Assembly: GCF_900635775.1 (NCBI RefSeq)
Contig: NZ_LR134167.1
Location: 1,459,001 to 1,523,000 of the forward strand
Origin: Avibacterium volantium
GTDB taxonomy: Bacteria > Pseudomonadota > Gammaproteobacteria > Enterobacterales > Pasteurellaceae
DNA length: 64,000 bases
Reading direction: 5' to 3'
A program made the position numbers and the translations under genes. The notes under the pieces were generated by a model. That model was not told the DNA's origin, searched no databases, and saw only the letters and a program-made list of their open reading frames with translations. Below are positions 39,655 through 49,558 of this stretch, in pieces. Position 1 is the first letter of the stretch, and the number at the start of each line of letters is the position of its first letter.

Positions 39655-40314
39655 ATGAAATTTCGTTTTGCTGCATTAGCTACCGCAGCTTTATTAACCA
39701 GCACTGCAAGTTTTGCCGGTATGGTAACCAGTTCATCTAATGTTGATTTTTTAGCCATTGACGGACAAAAAGCAAGTAAATCTCTTTTAAAATCAACCAA
39801 TTCTTTTAAAGCCGATGATGCGCAAACTCACCAAGTTGTGGTGCGCGTGAGTGAAGTGGTGAGATCAGGCGGTTCTGACCGTACATTATTTGAATCAAAT
39901 CCAATCATCGTTACTTTCCAAGGTACAGCAGAAGATGTAGTTATTTCTGCACCACACCTTGAAGATGAGCGTGAAACCGCAGCTTATAATAAAAACCCTG
40001 TTGTTAACGTAAAAACTGTTTCAGGAAAAAATGTGCCGTTTAAGCAAGATCTTTTAAAACAAGAAGGTTTCTTACCTGGCTTAAATCTCATTGACAATCT
40101 TTCTGAGTATAACGCGTCAGGGGCGGTTGCTTCGGTATCTTCTTTTGCTACTACAGCAATGCCTGCAGCCATTCCTGCGGCAGCAAAAGCGCAAAAAGGC
40201 AAAATTACCGTACAAGGTGAAAATGTGGTGGAACAACAATTACAATATTGGTTCCAACAAGCCGACAAAGAAACACAAGCACGTTTCTTGAACTGGGCGA
40301 AAAAACAAAAATAA
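39655..40314 (+). CDS. yccT: YccT-family secreted protein (UPF0319, DUF2057)
   Basis: 219 residues from the ATG at 39655 (AAAGGAGCG upstream). Signal peptide of about 18-22 residues ending ASFA|GMV, then the DUF2057 opening (NVDFLAIDGQKAS) and a C-terminal LQYWFQQADKETQARFLNWAKK. The role is not known; E. coli CsgI (YccT) is reported to hinder curli assembly. It precedes mgsA, as in enterics. An inverted repeat CACTTTA/TAAAGTG at 39594-39613 lies in its promoter region. Confidence 0.88.
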   Translation: MKFRFAALATAALLTSTASFAGMVTSSSNVDFLAIDGQKASKSLLKSTNSFKADDAQTHQVVVRVSEVVRSGGSDRTLFESNPIIVTFQGTAEDVVISAPHLEDERETAAYNKNPVVNVKTVSGKNVPFKQDLLKQEGFLPGLNLIDNLSEYNASGAVASVSSFATTAMPAAIPAAAKAQKGKITVQGENVVEQQLQYWFQQADKETQARFLNWAKKQK

Positions 40315-40333
40315 TCACGAATGATTGATGAAG

Positions 40334-40362
40334 AAAAAGTGGGCTTTAGGCTCACTTTTTGC
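40334..40362 (+). terminator. Terminator of yccT
   Basis: AAAAAGTGGGC and GCTCACTTTTT form a hairpin with a TTTTT tail, 20 bases past the yccT stop. The mgsA ribosome binding site (GGAGGA) follows directly, so read-through or a nearby promoter must serve mgsA. Confidence 0.7.
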
Positions 40363-40376
40363 TATCTGGAGGAAAA

Positions 40377-40835
40377 ATGCAAAATACCACTCGCCAGCTT
40401 GCAGAAAGCAAACATATTGCCTTGGTTGCTCACGATCACTGTAAACAAGATTTAATAAATTGGTGTAAAAAGCACCGCACTTTACTTTCTGCCCATACGC
40501 TTTATGGCACTGGCACAACAGGCAATTTAATCCAAGCGGAAACCGATTTACCCATCACCCCATTGTTAAGTGGCCCAATGGGCGGCGATCAACAACTTGG
40601 TGCATTAATTGCGGAACAAAAAATTGATGTGCTGATTTTCTTTTGGGATCCAATGAATGCCGTGCCGCACGATCCTGATGTCAAAGCCTTAATGCGTATT
40701 GCTACGGTGTGGAATATTCCTGTGGCGATGAATATGGCCAGCGCAGATTTTTTGGTGCAAAGTCAATTATTTAATCAAAAGGTGGAAATTCGCGTGCCAG
40801 ATTATGCCAATTATTTAAAAGAGCGGTTAAAATAA
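40377..40835 (+). CDS. mgsA: Methylglyoxal synthase
   Basis: 152 residues from the ATG at 40377 (GGAGGA upstream), the same length as the E. coli enzyme. The motifs [52 protein letters not shown] and [11 protein letters not shown] are those of MgsA, including the catalytic Asp in GPMGGD. It converts dihydroxyacetone phosphate to methylglyoxal, relieving sugar-phosphate stress. Confidence 0.97.
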   Translation: MQNTTRQLAESKHIALVAHDHCKQDLINWCKKHRTLLSAHTLYGTGTTGNLIQAETDLPITPLLSGPMGGDQQLGALIAEQKIDVLIFFWDPMNAVPHDPDVKALMRIATVWNIPVAMNMASADFLVQSQLFNQKVEIRVPDYANYLKERLK

Positions 40836-40869
40836 TGAAAATTTTTGCCTTTTAAGGATTGCACAAAGA

Positions 40870-43023
40870 ATGAATAACTGGCTGAACGCAAAGGTTATCG
40901 CCACCATTCCTGTTTTTATTGCTGTCAATATTGCGGCTTTTTCCGTGTGGTTATTGGATATTTCGCAGCAAAGTATGCCGTTGGTACTCGGCATTATCGC
41001 AGGTGGTCTGGCAGATTTAGATAACCGCTTAACTGGGCGGTTAAAAAATATTTTTTATACCCTACTGGCCTTTTCGGTGTCCACCCTTAGCGTTCAGCTC
41101 ACGCTCGGCAATGGCATTGCGTTCACCCTGTTAATGACGGTCATCACCTTTATTTTTACGATGATTGGCGCAGTGGGACAACGTTACAACACCATTTCTT
41201 TTGGCACGCTGGTGGTTGCCCTTTACACCACCCTCACCTATCAGCCTGAAACCCTGTGGTATCTCAATTCCCTATTAATTTTATTAGGCACATTGCTATA
41301 TAGCATTACCGCCATTGTGGTTTATCTGTTTTTCCCAAACCGCCCTGTGCAAGATGCGGTGGCGAAATCTTTTGTGGCACTAGCGGAATATTTAGAAGCA
41401 AAATCCTTGTTTTTTGATCCTGATGATATAGATCAACTAGAAAGCAAGCAAATTACCCTTGCAATGAAAAATAGTCAGCTGATTAATGCCTTTAACGCGT
41501 GTCGCACTGCCCTGTTTTATCGTATCCGTGGGCAATATCGCCACACTCGCACCACGCAAATGATTAACTATTATTTTGCCGCGCAAGATATTCACGAACG
41601 CGCCAATTCCAGTTATTTTGATTATCAAGTTTTAACTCAGCAACTTAAGAATACGGATTTAATTTTCCGTATCCAACGCCTTTTAGAATTACAGGCGCAG
41701 GCTTGTCGCGATTTTGCGCAAAGTCTGCAACAAAACACCCATTACAGTTACAACGCACGTTTAGAACGTGCCATCACTGGGGTAAATCAATCCTTTGAAC
41801 ATTATGCGCAAACTCATCAAGATGATACGCAAAACACGGCGATCAAAACCTTAATTAATAATTTACAAGGGGTGGATTGGCAATTACGCCATTTAGGACA
41901 AACACCTGAATCTTCTGAAACGCATCACCGTTGGGTCAAAATTCACGATGATAGCTATGTGAAAGGTTTTAAAAATATTTGGCTCACTATTCGCAGCCAT
42001 TTAAGTTTTGATTCGCAGCTTTTCCGCCACGCCGTAAGACTTTCTATTGTGGTTTTTGTCTGCTGTACCATCGTAGAATTTTTACAGCTTTCGCGTGGTT
42101 ATTGGATTTTGCTCACCGCGGTTTTTGTTTGCCAGCCGAACTATGCCGCCACTAAATTACGTTTAAAACAGCGTATTATCGGCACGATTTTAGGGGTGAT
42201 TATTGGTTCATTATTGCCTTATGCACAGCCTACTTTGGAGTTACAAATGGGCTTGGTGGTTGCCACTAGCACCTTGTTCTTCTTTTTCCGCAGTAATAAT
42301 TACAGCTTTTCCACTTTTTTCATCACCTTACAGGTGCTAATTAGCTTTAATATTATCGGGATTGATATTCACTCGGCCCTTTATTCACGCTTAATTGATA
42401 CCTTAGCTGGCTCATTTATTGCGTGGGTTGCCGTGTCTTATTTATGGCCAGATTGGAAATATTTACAGCTCAACAAAGTCATTCATCAAGCCATTCAAAG
42501 TGACGGCAAATATTTGTTGTATATCATCAGCCAGCTACAATTTGGCAAATGCGACAGCTTGCAATATCGCATCGCACGGCGAAAAGCGCACGAGTATGCC
42601 ACCGCACTTAGCGCCACGATGTCAAATATGAACAGTGATCCAGAAAAATATAAAGATCACTTGCAAGAAGGCTTCGAAATGCTAAAACTGAATTATTCCT
42701 TGCTAAGCTACATTTCCGCCCTCGGCGCGTATCGCAAACACATTAAGCAAATTCAGCAAAATATTGATTTTATGGCAGAATATTATCCCATTGCGAAGAA
42801 ATTGATTTACGCCTTGGAGCATATTGAATCCTTATCTCAGCCTGTATTTGACAAGCTACAAGAAAATATTCATCAATCCTTACAACAGCTCAACGAGCAA
42901 CAAGGGGAAAGGCTAAGCCAATCTGAGGTAGGAATTCCTATTCAACAATTGAATATGATCAGTCAAATTCTCCCGCATATTTATGTGATTTTTCATAATA
43001 GAAAAATTGCACAAGAGAACTAA
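40870..43023 (+). CDS. yccS: YccS-family inner-membrane protein (FUSC-type)
   Basis: 717 residues. Two membrane blocks (about 8-155 and 390-520), each of six or so helices, flank a large cytoplasmic middle, and another cytoplasmic domain ends the protein: the YccS/YhfK FUSC-like architecture. RGYWILLTAVFVCQPNYAATKLRLKQRIIGT is the second block's signature. It is proposed to be an efflux transporter, substrate unknown. It lies 34 bases after mgsA and is followed by a small hairpin. Confidence 0.85.
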   Translation: MNNWLNAKVIATIPVFIAVNIAAFSVWLLDISQQSMPLVLGIIAGGLADLDNRLTGRLKNIFYTLLAFSVSTLSVQLTLGNGIAFTLLMTVITFIFTMIGAVGQRYNTISFGTLVVALYTTLTYQPETLWYLNSLLILLGTLLYSITAIVVYLFFPNRPVQDAVAKSFVALAEYLEAKSLFFDPDDIDQLESKQITLAMKNSQLINAFNACRTALFYRIRGQYRHTRTTQMINYYFAAQDIHERANSSYFDYQVLTQQLKNTDLIFRIQRLLELQAQACRDFAQSLQQNTHYSYNARLERAITGVNQSFEHYAQTHQDDTQNTAIKTLINNLQGVDWQLRHLGQTPESSETHHRWVKIHDDSYVKGFKNIWLTIRSHLSFDSQLFRHAVRLSIVVFVCCTIVEFLQLSRGYWILLTAVFVCQPNYAATKLRLKQRIIGTILGVIIGSLLPYAQPTLELQMGLVVATSTLFFFFRSNNYSFSTFFITLQVLISFNIIGIDIHSALYSRLIDTLAGSFIAWVAVSYLWPDWKYLQLNKVIHQAIQSDGKYLLYIISQLQFGKCDSLQYRIARRKAHEYATALSATMSNMNSDPEKYKDHLQEGFEMLKLNYSLLSYISALGAYRKHIKQIQQNIDFMAEYYPIAKKLIYALEHIESLSQPVFDKLQENIHQSLQQLNEQQGERLSQSEVGIPIQQLNMISQILPHIYVIFHNRKIAQEN

Positions 43024-43050
43024 ATTAGAAAGAAGAAAAGGAAAAAGAGA

Positions 43051-43080
43051 AAAGGCAAAGCATTTCGTTTTGCCTTATTC
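43051..43080. terminator. Terminator between yccS and cspD
   Basis: AAGGCAAA (43052-43059) and TTTGCCTT (43069-43076) form a hairpin between convergent genes. Confidence 0.65.
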
Positions 43081-43104
43081 TTAAAGGATATGAAATAATT
43101 TTGT

Positions 43105-43323
43105 CTATTCTACTAGTGGGACAATTTTGGTTGCGTGAGAGCCTTTATCACCGTGTACAGCTTCAAAATTGACTTTTTGTCCCGCTTTTAACGAACGATA
43201 GCCTTCCATTTCAATCACAGAATAATGCGCAAAAATATCTGCGTCATTGCCTTCCGCTGAAATAAATCCAAACCCTTTTGCGTTATTGAACCATTTAACA
43301 ACACCAACTTCCATAATAAACAT
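43105..43323 (-). CDS. cspD: Cold-shock-like protein CspD
   Basis: 72 residues counted from the ATG at 43323, for which AGAGG lies at a suitable distance; an ATG three codons later gives the MEVGVVKWF start seen in relatives. RNP1 KGFGFISAEG and RNP2-like ADIFAHYSVIE mark the OB-fold. EVGVVKWFNNAKGFGF with FEAVHGDKGSHATKIV fits CspD, a single-stranded-DNA/RNA binder linked to slow growth and replication inhibition. A 17-base inverted repeat lies just upstream (43342-43358). Confidence 0.92.
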   Translation of the reverse strand: MFIMEVGVVKWFNNAKGFGFISAEGNDADIFAHYSVIEMEGYRSLKAGQKVNFEAVHGDKGSHATKIVPLVE

Positions 43324-43341
43324 TTAACCTCTAAATGGATT

Positions 43342-43358
43342 TTCTATCTCAGATAGAA
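43342..43358. promoter_or_regulatory. 17-base inverted repeat upstream of cspD
   Basis: TTCTATCT-C-AGATAGAA is a perfect 8-bp inverted repeat with one central base, 18 bases upstream of the cspD ATG. It could be an operator or an mRNA hairpin near the ribosome binding site. Confidence 0.5.
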
Positions 43359-43553
43359 CTTGAAAACCAATAAAGCACTCGCCTTATTCCCTAATTTTTC
43401 GAGTAAATATTCAAATAAATTTCACTTTTTCGCAATAACAAATCTTCTAAAATCAAACAGAGATCACAAAATTTCTTTATATATGCGTTGCTTACACAGT
43501 TCAGCAAATAAAAAATTACTCCAAATTTTTTAATTTAGGTATGAAATTATTAC

Positions 43554-43721
43554 TTAAGGTGAATGATTTTCTGCATTTTGTTGATGTTGTTCGCGCAATG
43601 CTTTTGCTACCATAGCAATGGCTTCACCGCTGCTTACGCCTTGCTCCATTAATGCCTGAATTTTTTCCACTGCTTCTTGCTGTTGTTCGTGGGTTAAACT
43701 TAATAATGCTTGATCTAACAT
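43554..43721 (-). CDS. yoaH: YoaH-family small protein (UPF0181)
   Basis: 55 residues from the ATG at 43721, preceded by AAAGGT; a GTG at 43739 is the longer option. [20 protein letters not shown] and [15 protein letters not shown] match the UPF0181 family. Function is unknown. The divergent ornithine carbamoyltransferase gene begins 78 bases away. The 230 bases to cspD hold only the inverted repeat and AT-rich DNA. Confidence 0.85.
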   Translation of the reverse strand: MLDQALLSLTHEQQQEAVEKIQALMEQGVSSGEAIAMVAKALREQHQQNAENHSP

Positions 43722-43799
43722 ATTTTTACCTTTATTCACTGAAAAGAAATCAGTAATATACCAACAAAATTTGCAAACACAACATAAGAGGAAACTATT

Positions 43800-44804
43800 A
43801 TGCCTTTCAATTTAAAAAATCGCCATTTACTTAGTCTTGTGCACCACACGCCAGAAGAAATTAAGTTTTTGCTGCAACTTGCCAAAGACTTGAAACGCGC
43901 CAAATATGCAGGAACAGAACAACCTAAATTAAAGGGCAAAAACATCGCTTTAATTTTTGAAAAAACCTCCACCCGCACGCGTTGCGCCTTTGAAGTGGCG
44001 GCTTATGATCAAGGGGCGAACGTTACCTACATTGATCCAAATTCTTCCCAAATTGGGCATAAAGAAAGTATGAAAGACACCGCACGCGTACTCGGAAGAA
44101 TGTATGATGCCATTGAATATCGCGGCTTTAAACAAGCGGTGGTCAATGAACTCGCCGAATATGCTGGTGTACCAGTCTTTAACGGTTTAACCGATGAATT
44201 CCACCCAACTCAAATGCTGGCAGATGTGCTTACAATGATGGAACATTGCGACAAACCGTTGTCTGAAATTAGCTATGTGTATATTGGTGATGCGCGCAAT
44301 AATATGGGTAATTCATTATTATTAATCGGGGCGAAATTAGGAATGGACGTTCGCATTTGTGCGCCCAAAGCCTTGCAGCCAGAAGCGGAATTAGTGGCAA
44401 TGTGTCAAGAATTTGCGCAACAAACAGGGGCAAAAATCACCATTACAGAAGATGTGGATCTTGCTGTAAAAGGCGTTGATTTCGTGCATACAGACGTTTG
44501 GGTATCAATGGGCGAACCGCTTGAAAGCTGGGGCGAACGCATTGATTTGCTATTGCCTTACCAAGTAACCCCTGCCCTAATGCAACGTAGCGGCAATCCT
44601 AAAGTGAAGTTTATGCACTGCCTGCCTGCTTTCCATAATTGCGAAACTGAAGTCGGCAAAAAAATCGCCGAAAAATACCCGCACTTAGCAAACGGTATTG
44701 AAGTCACGGAAGACGTATTTGAATCACCAATGAACATCGCCTTTGACCAAGCAGAAAACCGAATGCACACCATTAAAGCGGTAATGGTAGCGTCTTTAGC
44801 ATAA
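43800..44804 (+). CDS. Ornithine carbamoyltransferase
   Basis: 334 residues. The carbamoyl-phosphate motif [16 protein letters not shown], the ornithine-binding DAWVSMGE-like segment ([10 protein letters not shown]) and the [11 protein letters not shown] loop are all present. It makes citrulline from ornithine and carbamoyl phosphate, or the reverse. In H. influenzae the homolog is the catabolic arcB next to arcC; here neither arcA nor arcC adjoins, and I saw no ARG box, so anabolic or catabolic use is not decided. AAGAGG precedes the ATG. Confidence 0.93.
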   Translation: MPFNLKNRHLLSLVHHTPEEIKFLLQLAKDLKRAKYAGTEQPKLKGKNIALIFEKTSTRTRCAFEVAAYDQGANVTYIDPNSSQIGHKESMKDTARVLGRMYDAIEYRGFKQAVVNELAEYAGVPVFNGLTDEFHPTQMLADVLTMMEHCDKPLSEISYVYIGDARNNMGNSLLLIGAKLGMDVRICAPKALQPEAELVAMCQEFAQQTGAKITITEDVDLAVKGVDFVHTDVWVSMGEPLESWGERIDLLLPYQVTPALMQRSGNPKVKFMHCLPAFHNCETEVGKKIAEKYPHLANGIEVTEDVFESPMNIAFDQAENRMHTIKAVMVASLA

Positions 44805-44829
44805 TGATTTCATTGATATTATAACTGCC

Positions 44830-44862
44830 ACAAAAAATGCCCTTAGTCGGGCATTTTTTATG
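44830..44862. terminator. Terminator between the ornithine carbamoyltransferase gene and folC
   Basis: AAAAAATGCCC and GGGCATTTTTT with a short loop, between convergent genes. It overlaps the folC stop by a few bases. Confidence 0.88.
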
Positions 44863-46216
44863 CTAATAATTCCAATAACTGCCCTACGGTATAAAATGAA
44901 CCAAAAACTAGCAGGACATCATTTTCTTGCGAATTTTGCACCGCACTTTGTAGCGCTTGCTCCATTGAAGAAGATGAGCTTGCTTTCAGCGTTTTATTTT
45001 GTGATAACGCCAGCGCTTGCAGTTCGGCTAACAATTCTTCACCACGTTGTCCACGATAGCCAGACAAGCTAATACAATGCCATTCATCAATCACATCAAG
45101 CAGTGGTGAAAGCACACCTTGGGTATCTTTATCTTTCAAAATACCACAAACTGCCAGAATACGTTGTGTCGGTTGTTTAAGTGCGGTGAGTTTTTCTGCT
45201 AAATATTTTGCGGCGTGTGGATTATGCCCTACATCAATAATCACTTGTGGTAAGGCTTTTTCGTTACAATGTAACAGTTCGCTTAAACGCTGTCGCTGTG
45301 CGCTATTCAGCAGTTGGAAACGTCCTGTAAGTTGGACATTTTGCAGCGCGTCACGAATATGTTGTTCTGCAATGTTAAACGGCAAATAAGGCAACACTGC
45401 TAAAGCTGTGGCAGCATTTGCTAGCGGAATATGTGGAAAAGGCAGATTTTCTAACCGCACTTTTTGGCTTTCACTTTCACCATTCTGACTGTGTTCGCTT
45501 TGCCATTGCCAGCTTTGAGCGGTTTGACTGAATGTCCAATCTACTCCACGGTGACTGAGCTGACAATGCAGCTTTTGCGCTTGTTCCAGCATTGTATTCG
45601 GCACATCAGGCTCACCAATAATGGCTGGTTTATTCGCTCGGAAAATCCCTGCTTTCTCAAAGGCAATTTGCTCGCGGGTATCACCAAGAAAATCCGTGTG
45701 ATCAATATCAATGCTGGTAATCACCGCAATATCGCTATCCACAATATTGGTGGCATCTAAGCGTCCGCCTAGCCCCACTTCTAAAATCACCACATCAAGC
45801 TTAGCCTGTTTAAACAAATACAACGCCGATAAAGTGCTGTATTCAAAATAGGTCAAAGATTGGGTTTTATTCTGCTCAATAAAGGCAAAAGAGGCACTAT
45901 GTTGCGCATCGGGCAATTCTTGATTTTGAATGCGAACACGTTCGTTATAGCGAATTAAATGGGGGGAACAATACACGCCCACGCGATAACCGGCATTGAG
46001 CAAGATCTGCTCCAACAAGCGACAGGTTGTGCCTTTGCCATTTGTCCCACCAACGGTGATCACAAAAGGCGCGGGCTTGAGCAAGTCAAGCTGTTCTGCC
46101 ACTGATTTAATGCGCTCAAGACCTAAATCGATGGCTTTAAAATGGCTTTGTTCCAAATAAGAAAGCCACTGCGACAAAGGCGAAGTGGCTGTTAAAGAAG
46201 ATTTAAAATTACTCAT
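44858..46216 (-). CDS. folC: Bifunctional dihydrofolate / folylpolyglutamate synthase
   Basis: 452 residues. Mur-ligase-type ATPase: P-loop [15 protein letters not shown] near residue 60, omega loop region, [18 protein letters not shown] and [12 protein letters not shown]. It adds glutamate to dihydropteroate and to folates. Its start overlaps the accD end by 8 bases, the order known from E. coli (accD-folC). Confidence 0.95.
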   Translation of the reverse strand: MSNFKSSLTATSPLSQWLSYLEQSHFKAIDLGLERIKSVAEQLDLLKPAPFVITVGGTNGKGTTCRLLEQILLNAGYRVGVYCSPHLIRYNERVRIQNQELPDAQHSASFAFIEQNKTQSLTYFEYSTLSALYLFKQAKLDVVILEVGLGGRLDATNIVDSDIAVITSIDIDHTDFLGDTREQIAFEKAGIFRANKPAIIGEPDVPNTMLEQAQKLHCQLSHRGVDWTFSQTAQSWQWQSEHSQNGESESQKVRLENLPFPHIPLANAATALAVLPYLPFNIAEQHIRDALQNVQLTGRFQLLNSAQRQRLSELLHCNEKALPQVIIDVGHNPHAAKYLAEKLTALKQPTQRILAVCGILKDKDTQGVLSPLLDVIDEWHCISLSGYRGQRGEELLAELQALALSQNKTLKASSSSSMEQALQSAVQNSQENDVLLVFGSFYTVGQLLELLA

Positions 46217-47108
46217 TCTCAGGGAGATTTTCTACTAATTCAGCTTGCACAAAAGGAGAAGGCTTATTAGAAAGTTTGCTTAACAAGCTCGCAAGAGTTT
46301 CACGCATATCACCACGTTTTACGATCATATCAATCGCCCCTTTTTCTAATAAGAACTCACTACGTTGGAAACCTTCTGGCAGTTTTTCGCGCACGGTTTG
46401 CTCAATCACGCGCGGGCCAGCAAAGCCAATTAAGGCTTTAGGCTCAGCAATATTAATATCGCCAAGCATAGCAAAACTTGCCGAAACCCCACCAAGGGTT
46501 GGATCGGTTAGCACGGAAATAAAGGGTATGCCTTTTTCACGCATTCTTGCCAAAACTGCACTGGTTTTTGCCATCTGCATTAAAGAAATCAATGCCTCTT
46601 GCATACGCGCGCCGCCACTGGCTGAAAAACAGACAAAAGGACAATTGTCTTCAATGGCTTTTTCCGCGGCTTTAACAAATTTAGCCCCAACCACAGCGCC
46701 CATTGAACCGCCCATAAAGCTAAAGTTAGACGCCGCAGTAACCACAGGCATACCATATAACGTACCTGCCATTGCGATTAACGCATCTTTTTCGCCTGTT
46801 TCTTTTTGCGCTGCGGTTAAACGATCTTTATATTTTTTTAAGTCTTTGAATTTTAAGATGTCTTTTGGCTCAAGATCTGCGGAAATTTCCACCGCACTTT
46901 CTTTATCTAATAAAGTCAATAAACGTGTACGCGCATCAATACGCATATGGTGTCCACATTTTGGACAAACTTCTAAATTACGCGTTAATTCATCACGATA
47001 TAATACTTGTCCGCAAGAAGTACATTTTGTCCAAACGCCTTCTGGCACGTTGGCCTTGCGTGTGTTTGATGCCGTATTCTTACTAAAAATTCGATCAATC
47101 CAGCTCAT
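46209..47108 (-). CDS. accD: Acetyl-CoA carboxylase carboxyltransferase beta subunit
   Basis: 299 residues. The N-terminal zinc ribbon has Cys29, Cys32, Cys48 and Cys51 (CTSC...CPKC), followed by the crotonase-fold carboxyltransferase ([31 protein letters not shown]). With AccA it transfers carboxyl from biotin to acetyl-CoA in fatty acid synthesis. It lies between truA (74 bases upstream) and folC (8-base overlap). Confidence 0.97.
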   Translation of the reverse strand: MSWIDRIFSKNTASNTRKANVPEGVWTKCTSCGQVLYRDELTRNLEVCPKCGHHMRIDARTRLLTLLDKESAVEISADLEPKDILKFKDLKKYKDRLTAAQKETGEKDALIAMAGTLYGMPVVTAASNFSFMGGSMGAVVGAKFVKAAEKAIEDNCPFVCFSASGGARMQEALISLMQMAKTSAVLARMREKGIPFISVLTDPTLGGVSASFAMLGDINIAEPKALIGFAGPRVIEQTVREKLPEGFQRSEFLLEKGAIDMIVKRGDMRETLASLLSKLSNKPSPFVQAELVENLPENE

Positions 47109-47182
47109 TTTAACCCTTTCTTATTCATAAAAAATTCTGCTTATTACACCATAATTTGCACCAAGATTCTAGCTTTTAAACG

Positions 47183-47974
47183 CTATAACTGATCGGACAA
47201 ATAAAGTGGCCCAAGTGCATTTTGCGGAATGGCAAATTGTTCAGGATAATGCACTTGCACTAAATAAAGCCCTTCTGGTTTGGCGGTGGGCGCAGCCAAC
47301 TTACGATCTTTTTGCGCGAGCAGCCAGCTTATCCACTCCACAGGTTGACGCCCTGCCCCCACTTCCATTAAGCTGCCTACAATATTTCGCACCATATGAT
47401 GAACAAAGGCATTGGCTTGAATATCCACAATAATATATTTTCCTTGTCTAATCACATTCAAATGATGCACATTTCGCCACGGTGTATTGGATTGACATTG
47501 TGCCGCACGGAAAGAAGAAAAATCATTTTCGCCCAACAATGCCTGCCCTGCTTGATGCATTAATGCGTGATCTAACGGCTGATGATAATGGGTGCCCCCT
47601 TCTGGTAAAATCGCCGAACGTAATTTATTGTTATAAATTACATAGCGGTAACGGCGCGCAGTAGCGCTAAAACGCGCGTGAAAATCCTCATCAACCTGCT
47701 TTGCCCAAGATACTGCAATATCATCGGGCAAATTGGCATTTACCCCAAAACTCCACGCACTTTCTGCACGAATGGCACTGGTTTCAAAATGCACCACCTG
47801 CCCTGTTGCGTGTACGCCAGAATCCGTCCGCCCCGCACAGAAAATTTGACAGTCTTCATTGGCCACAAAAGAAATGGCTTTTTCCAACCGCTCTTGCACG
47901 CTGGCAACACTCTCCTGCCGTTGCCAGCCAAAATAATGCTTGCCGTTATATTCAATACCTAGGGCAATTTTCAT
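47183..47974 (-). CDS. truA: tRNA pseudouridine(38-40) synthase TruA
   Basis: 263 residues. The catalytic Asp lies in [23 protein letters not shown]-like [10 protein letters not shown] and [17 protein letters not shown] are standard TruA segments. It modifies the anticodon arm of several tRNAs. It lies upstream of accD and may share its transcript. Confidence 0.97.
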   Translation of the reverse strand: MKIALGIEYNGKHYFGWQRQESVASVQERLEKAISFVANEDCQIFCAGRTDSGVHATGQVVHFETSAIRAESAWSFGVNANLPDDIAVSWAKQVDEDFHARFSATARRYRYVIYNNKLRSAILPEGGTHYHQPLDHALMHQAGQALLGENDFSSFRAAQCQSNTPWRNVHHLNVIRQGKYIIVDIQANAFVHHMVRNIVGSLMEVGAGRQPVEWISWLLAQKDRKLAAPTAKPEGLYLVQVHYPEQFAIPQNALGPLYLSDQL

Positions 47975-48084
47975 TTTTCTATCCTAATTTCATCTAATGG
48001 GCTGGCATTATAAAGTAAATTTATTGCTTGATGAACTCTAACCAAGTGTTATCATCTAGCCTTTGTATTTCAAAGGGTGTGATG

Positions 48085-48927
48085 ATGAAAGTTGGATTAG
48101 TGTTAGAAGGCGGTGCGATGCGCGGAATGTTCACCGCTGGCGTGCTTGATGTATTTCTTAAAGAAAATGTGCATATTGACGGCATTGTGAGCGTATCGGC
48201 TGGTGCGCTATTTGGTGTAAATTATCCTTCTAAACAAGCAGGGCGTGTCATTCGTTATAACCTAAAATACTTGAATGATAAACGCTATCTCGGCTTTACT
48301 AGCCTATTTACCACGGGCAATATTGTGAATAAGGATTTCGCTTTTTATCAAGTGCCGTTCACCCTTGATCCCTTTGATAACGAAACGTTCAAACAAGCCA
48401 ATACAGATTTCTACACCACGCTCACCAATATTGAAACGGGGGAAGCAGAATATGTAAAAATCACCGATCCTTTTGCCCAGATGGAAACCTTACGCGCCAC
48501 TTCCGCAATGCCTTTTGTTTCGCAATATGTTGAAATTAATGGTAAAAAATATTTAGATGGCGGAATTGCCGACAGTATTCCATTGGATTTTTGTCAAAAC
48601 TTAGGTTATGAAAAAATTATCGTTATTTTGACCCGCACTTTAGATTATCGCAAAAAACCGTCAGCAAAATGGCTGATTAATTGGTTCTACCGCAAATATC
48701 CACGCCTTGCCGAAAAGCTTATTCAACGTGCGGAAGACTATAATCAACAAATCGAGAAAATTATTAAGCTAGAACAGGAAGGAAAAATTTTCGTCATTCG
48801 CCCACCGCAAGATCTGCACATCAAACGTATTGAGAAAGATCCGCGAAAAATTCAGGCGATGTATGAATTAGGGCTGAATGAAGCAGAAAAACAAATGGAT
48901 AATCTTAGACATTATCTTGAAAAATAA
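48085..48927 (+). CDS. Patatin-like phospholipase family protein
   Basis: 280 residues from the second of two adjacent ATGs (48082/48085), with AAAGGG about 8 bases upstream. The oxyanion loop LEGGAMRGMF, the nucleophile Ser38 in VSVSAGALFG and the catalytic Asp in YLDGGIAD form the patatin dyad, close to the YjjU-like group. The nucleophile elbow is SxSxG rather than the usual GxSxG. Substrate is probably a lipid acyl ester, but this is untested. No signal peptide, so cytoplasmic. It is monocistronic, divergent from truA. Confidence 0.85.
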   Translation: MKVGLVLEGGAMRGMFTAGVLDVFLKENVHIDGIVSVSAGALFGVNYPSKQAGRVIRYNLKYLNDKRYLGFTSLFTTGNIVNKDFAFYQVPFTLDPFDNETFKQANTDFYTTLTNIETGEAEYVKITDPFAQMETLRATSAMPFVSQYVEINGKKYLDGGIADSIPLDFCQNLGYEKIIVILTRTLDYRKKPSAKWLINWFYRKYPRLAEKLIQRAEDYNQQIEKIIKLEQEGKIFVIRPPQDLHIKRIEKDPRKIQAMYELGLNEAEKQMDNLRHYLEK

Positions 48928-48953
48928 AAAACAGCGTCCTTACAACAAGAACG

Positions 48954-49457
48954 CTACACCTCAAGCAAAATTAAAATTGCAGCTTCCCCGCCCCATTCTT
49001 TTGGTGCTTGATGTAAGGCTCGAACACGGGGATGCTGCACAAGCCAACGAGGGATTTGGCGTTTCAACGTATAAGTTCCATAGCCTGTCATAATGCTTGC
49101 ACAATAGATATGCTCTTTTTCACAAGCTTGAATTAGCGCCGCTAACTCCAATTTCGCTTTCTCTCGGGTTAAACCGTGCAAATCCAAAAACAGCTCTGGA
49201 GAAAAATCACCACGGCGTAATTGCTTAAGCAGATAGGAATCCTCCCCCTCGCGCAAATATTTCACCGCCCCCTCTTCATTCAACAAAGGCTCATATTCGT
49301 CAGAAAAAAAGAACAAGGTATCTTCCCTTTCACGTTGCTCACGCTGCTCTTGTTTTTGCTTATTTTTTCTATAAGCTGGCACAAATTCATTTTGCTTTAA
49401 AGGCGTAGCCCCTCGCACCGCATCACGAAACAATGCCATATCTTCATCGTTTAGCAT
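48954..49457 (-). CDS. smrB: Smr-domain protein, SmrB-like
   Basis: 167 residues. An N-terminal charged region (about 1-60) precedes the Smr domain. FLDLHGLTREKA (D92-L-H94-G) is the first conserved motif, and QHPRVRALHQAPKEWGGEAA closes the domain as in E. coli SmrB, the nuclease that cleaves mRNA at collided ribosomes. The second motif, HGHGKH in the E. coli protein as I recall it, reads TGYGTY here (residues 124-129), so two histidines and a lysine are replaced. Activity may be altered. Confidence 0.87.
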   Translation of the reverse strand: MLNDEDMALFRDAVRGATPLKQNEFVPAYRKNKQKQEQREQREREDTLFFFSDEYEPLLNEEGAVKYLREGEDSYLLKQLRRGDFSPELFLDLHGLTREKAKLELAALIQACEKEHIYCASIMTGYGTYTLKRQIPRWLVQHPRVRALHQAPKEWGGEAAILILLEV

Positions 49458-49558
49458 ATTTATTACTATAAACTTAGTTCCACAATACCTACAATTCTAT
49501 CATAGAACTAGTTTCATTATTTCATTACGATAGAATCGCTTTACATTTGATTGAATTT

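Noticed and set aside
46276..47130. A 284-codon open frame antisense to accD
   Set aside because: It mirrors accD exactly, has no ribosome binding site or recognisable domain, and arises from codon bias on the opposite strand.
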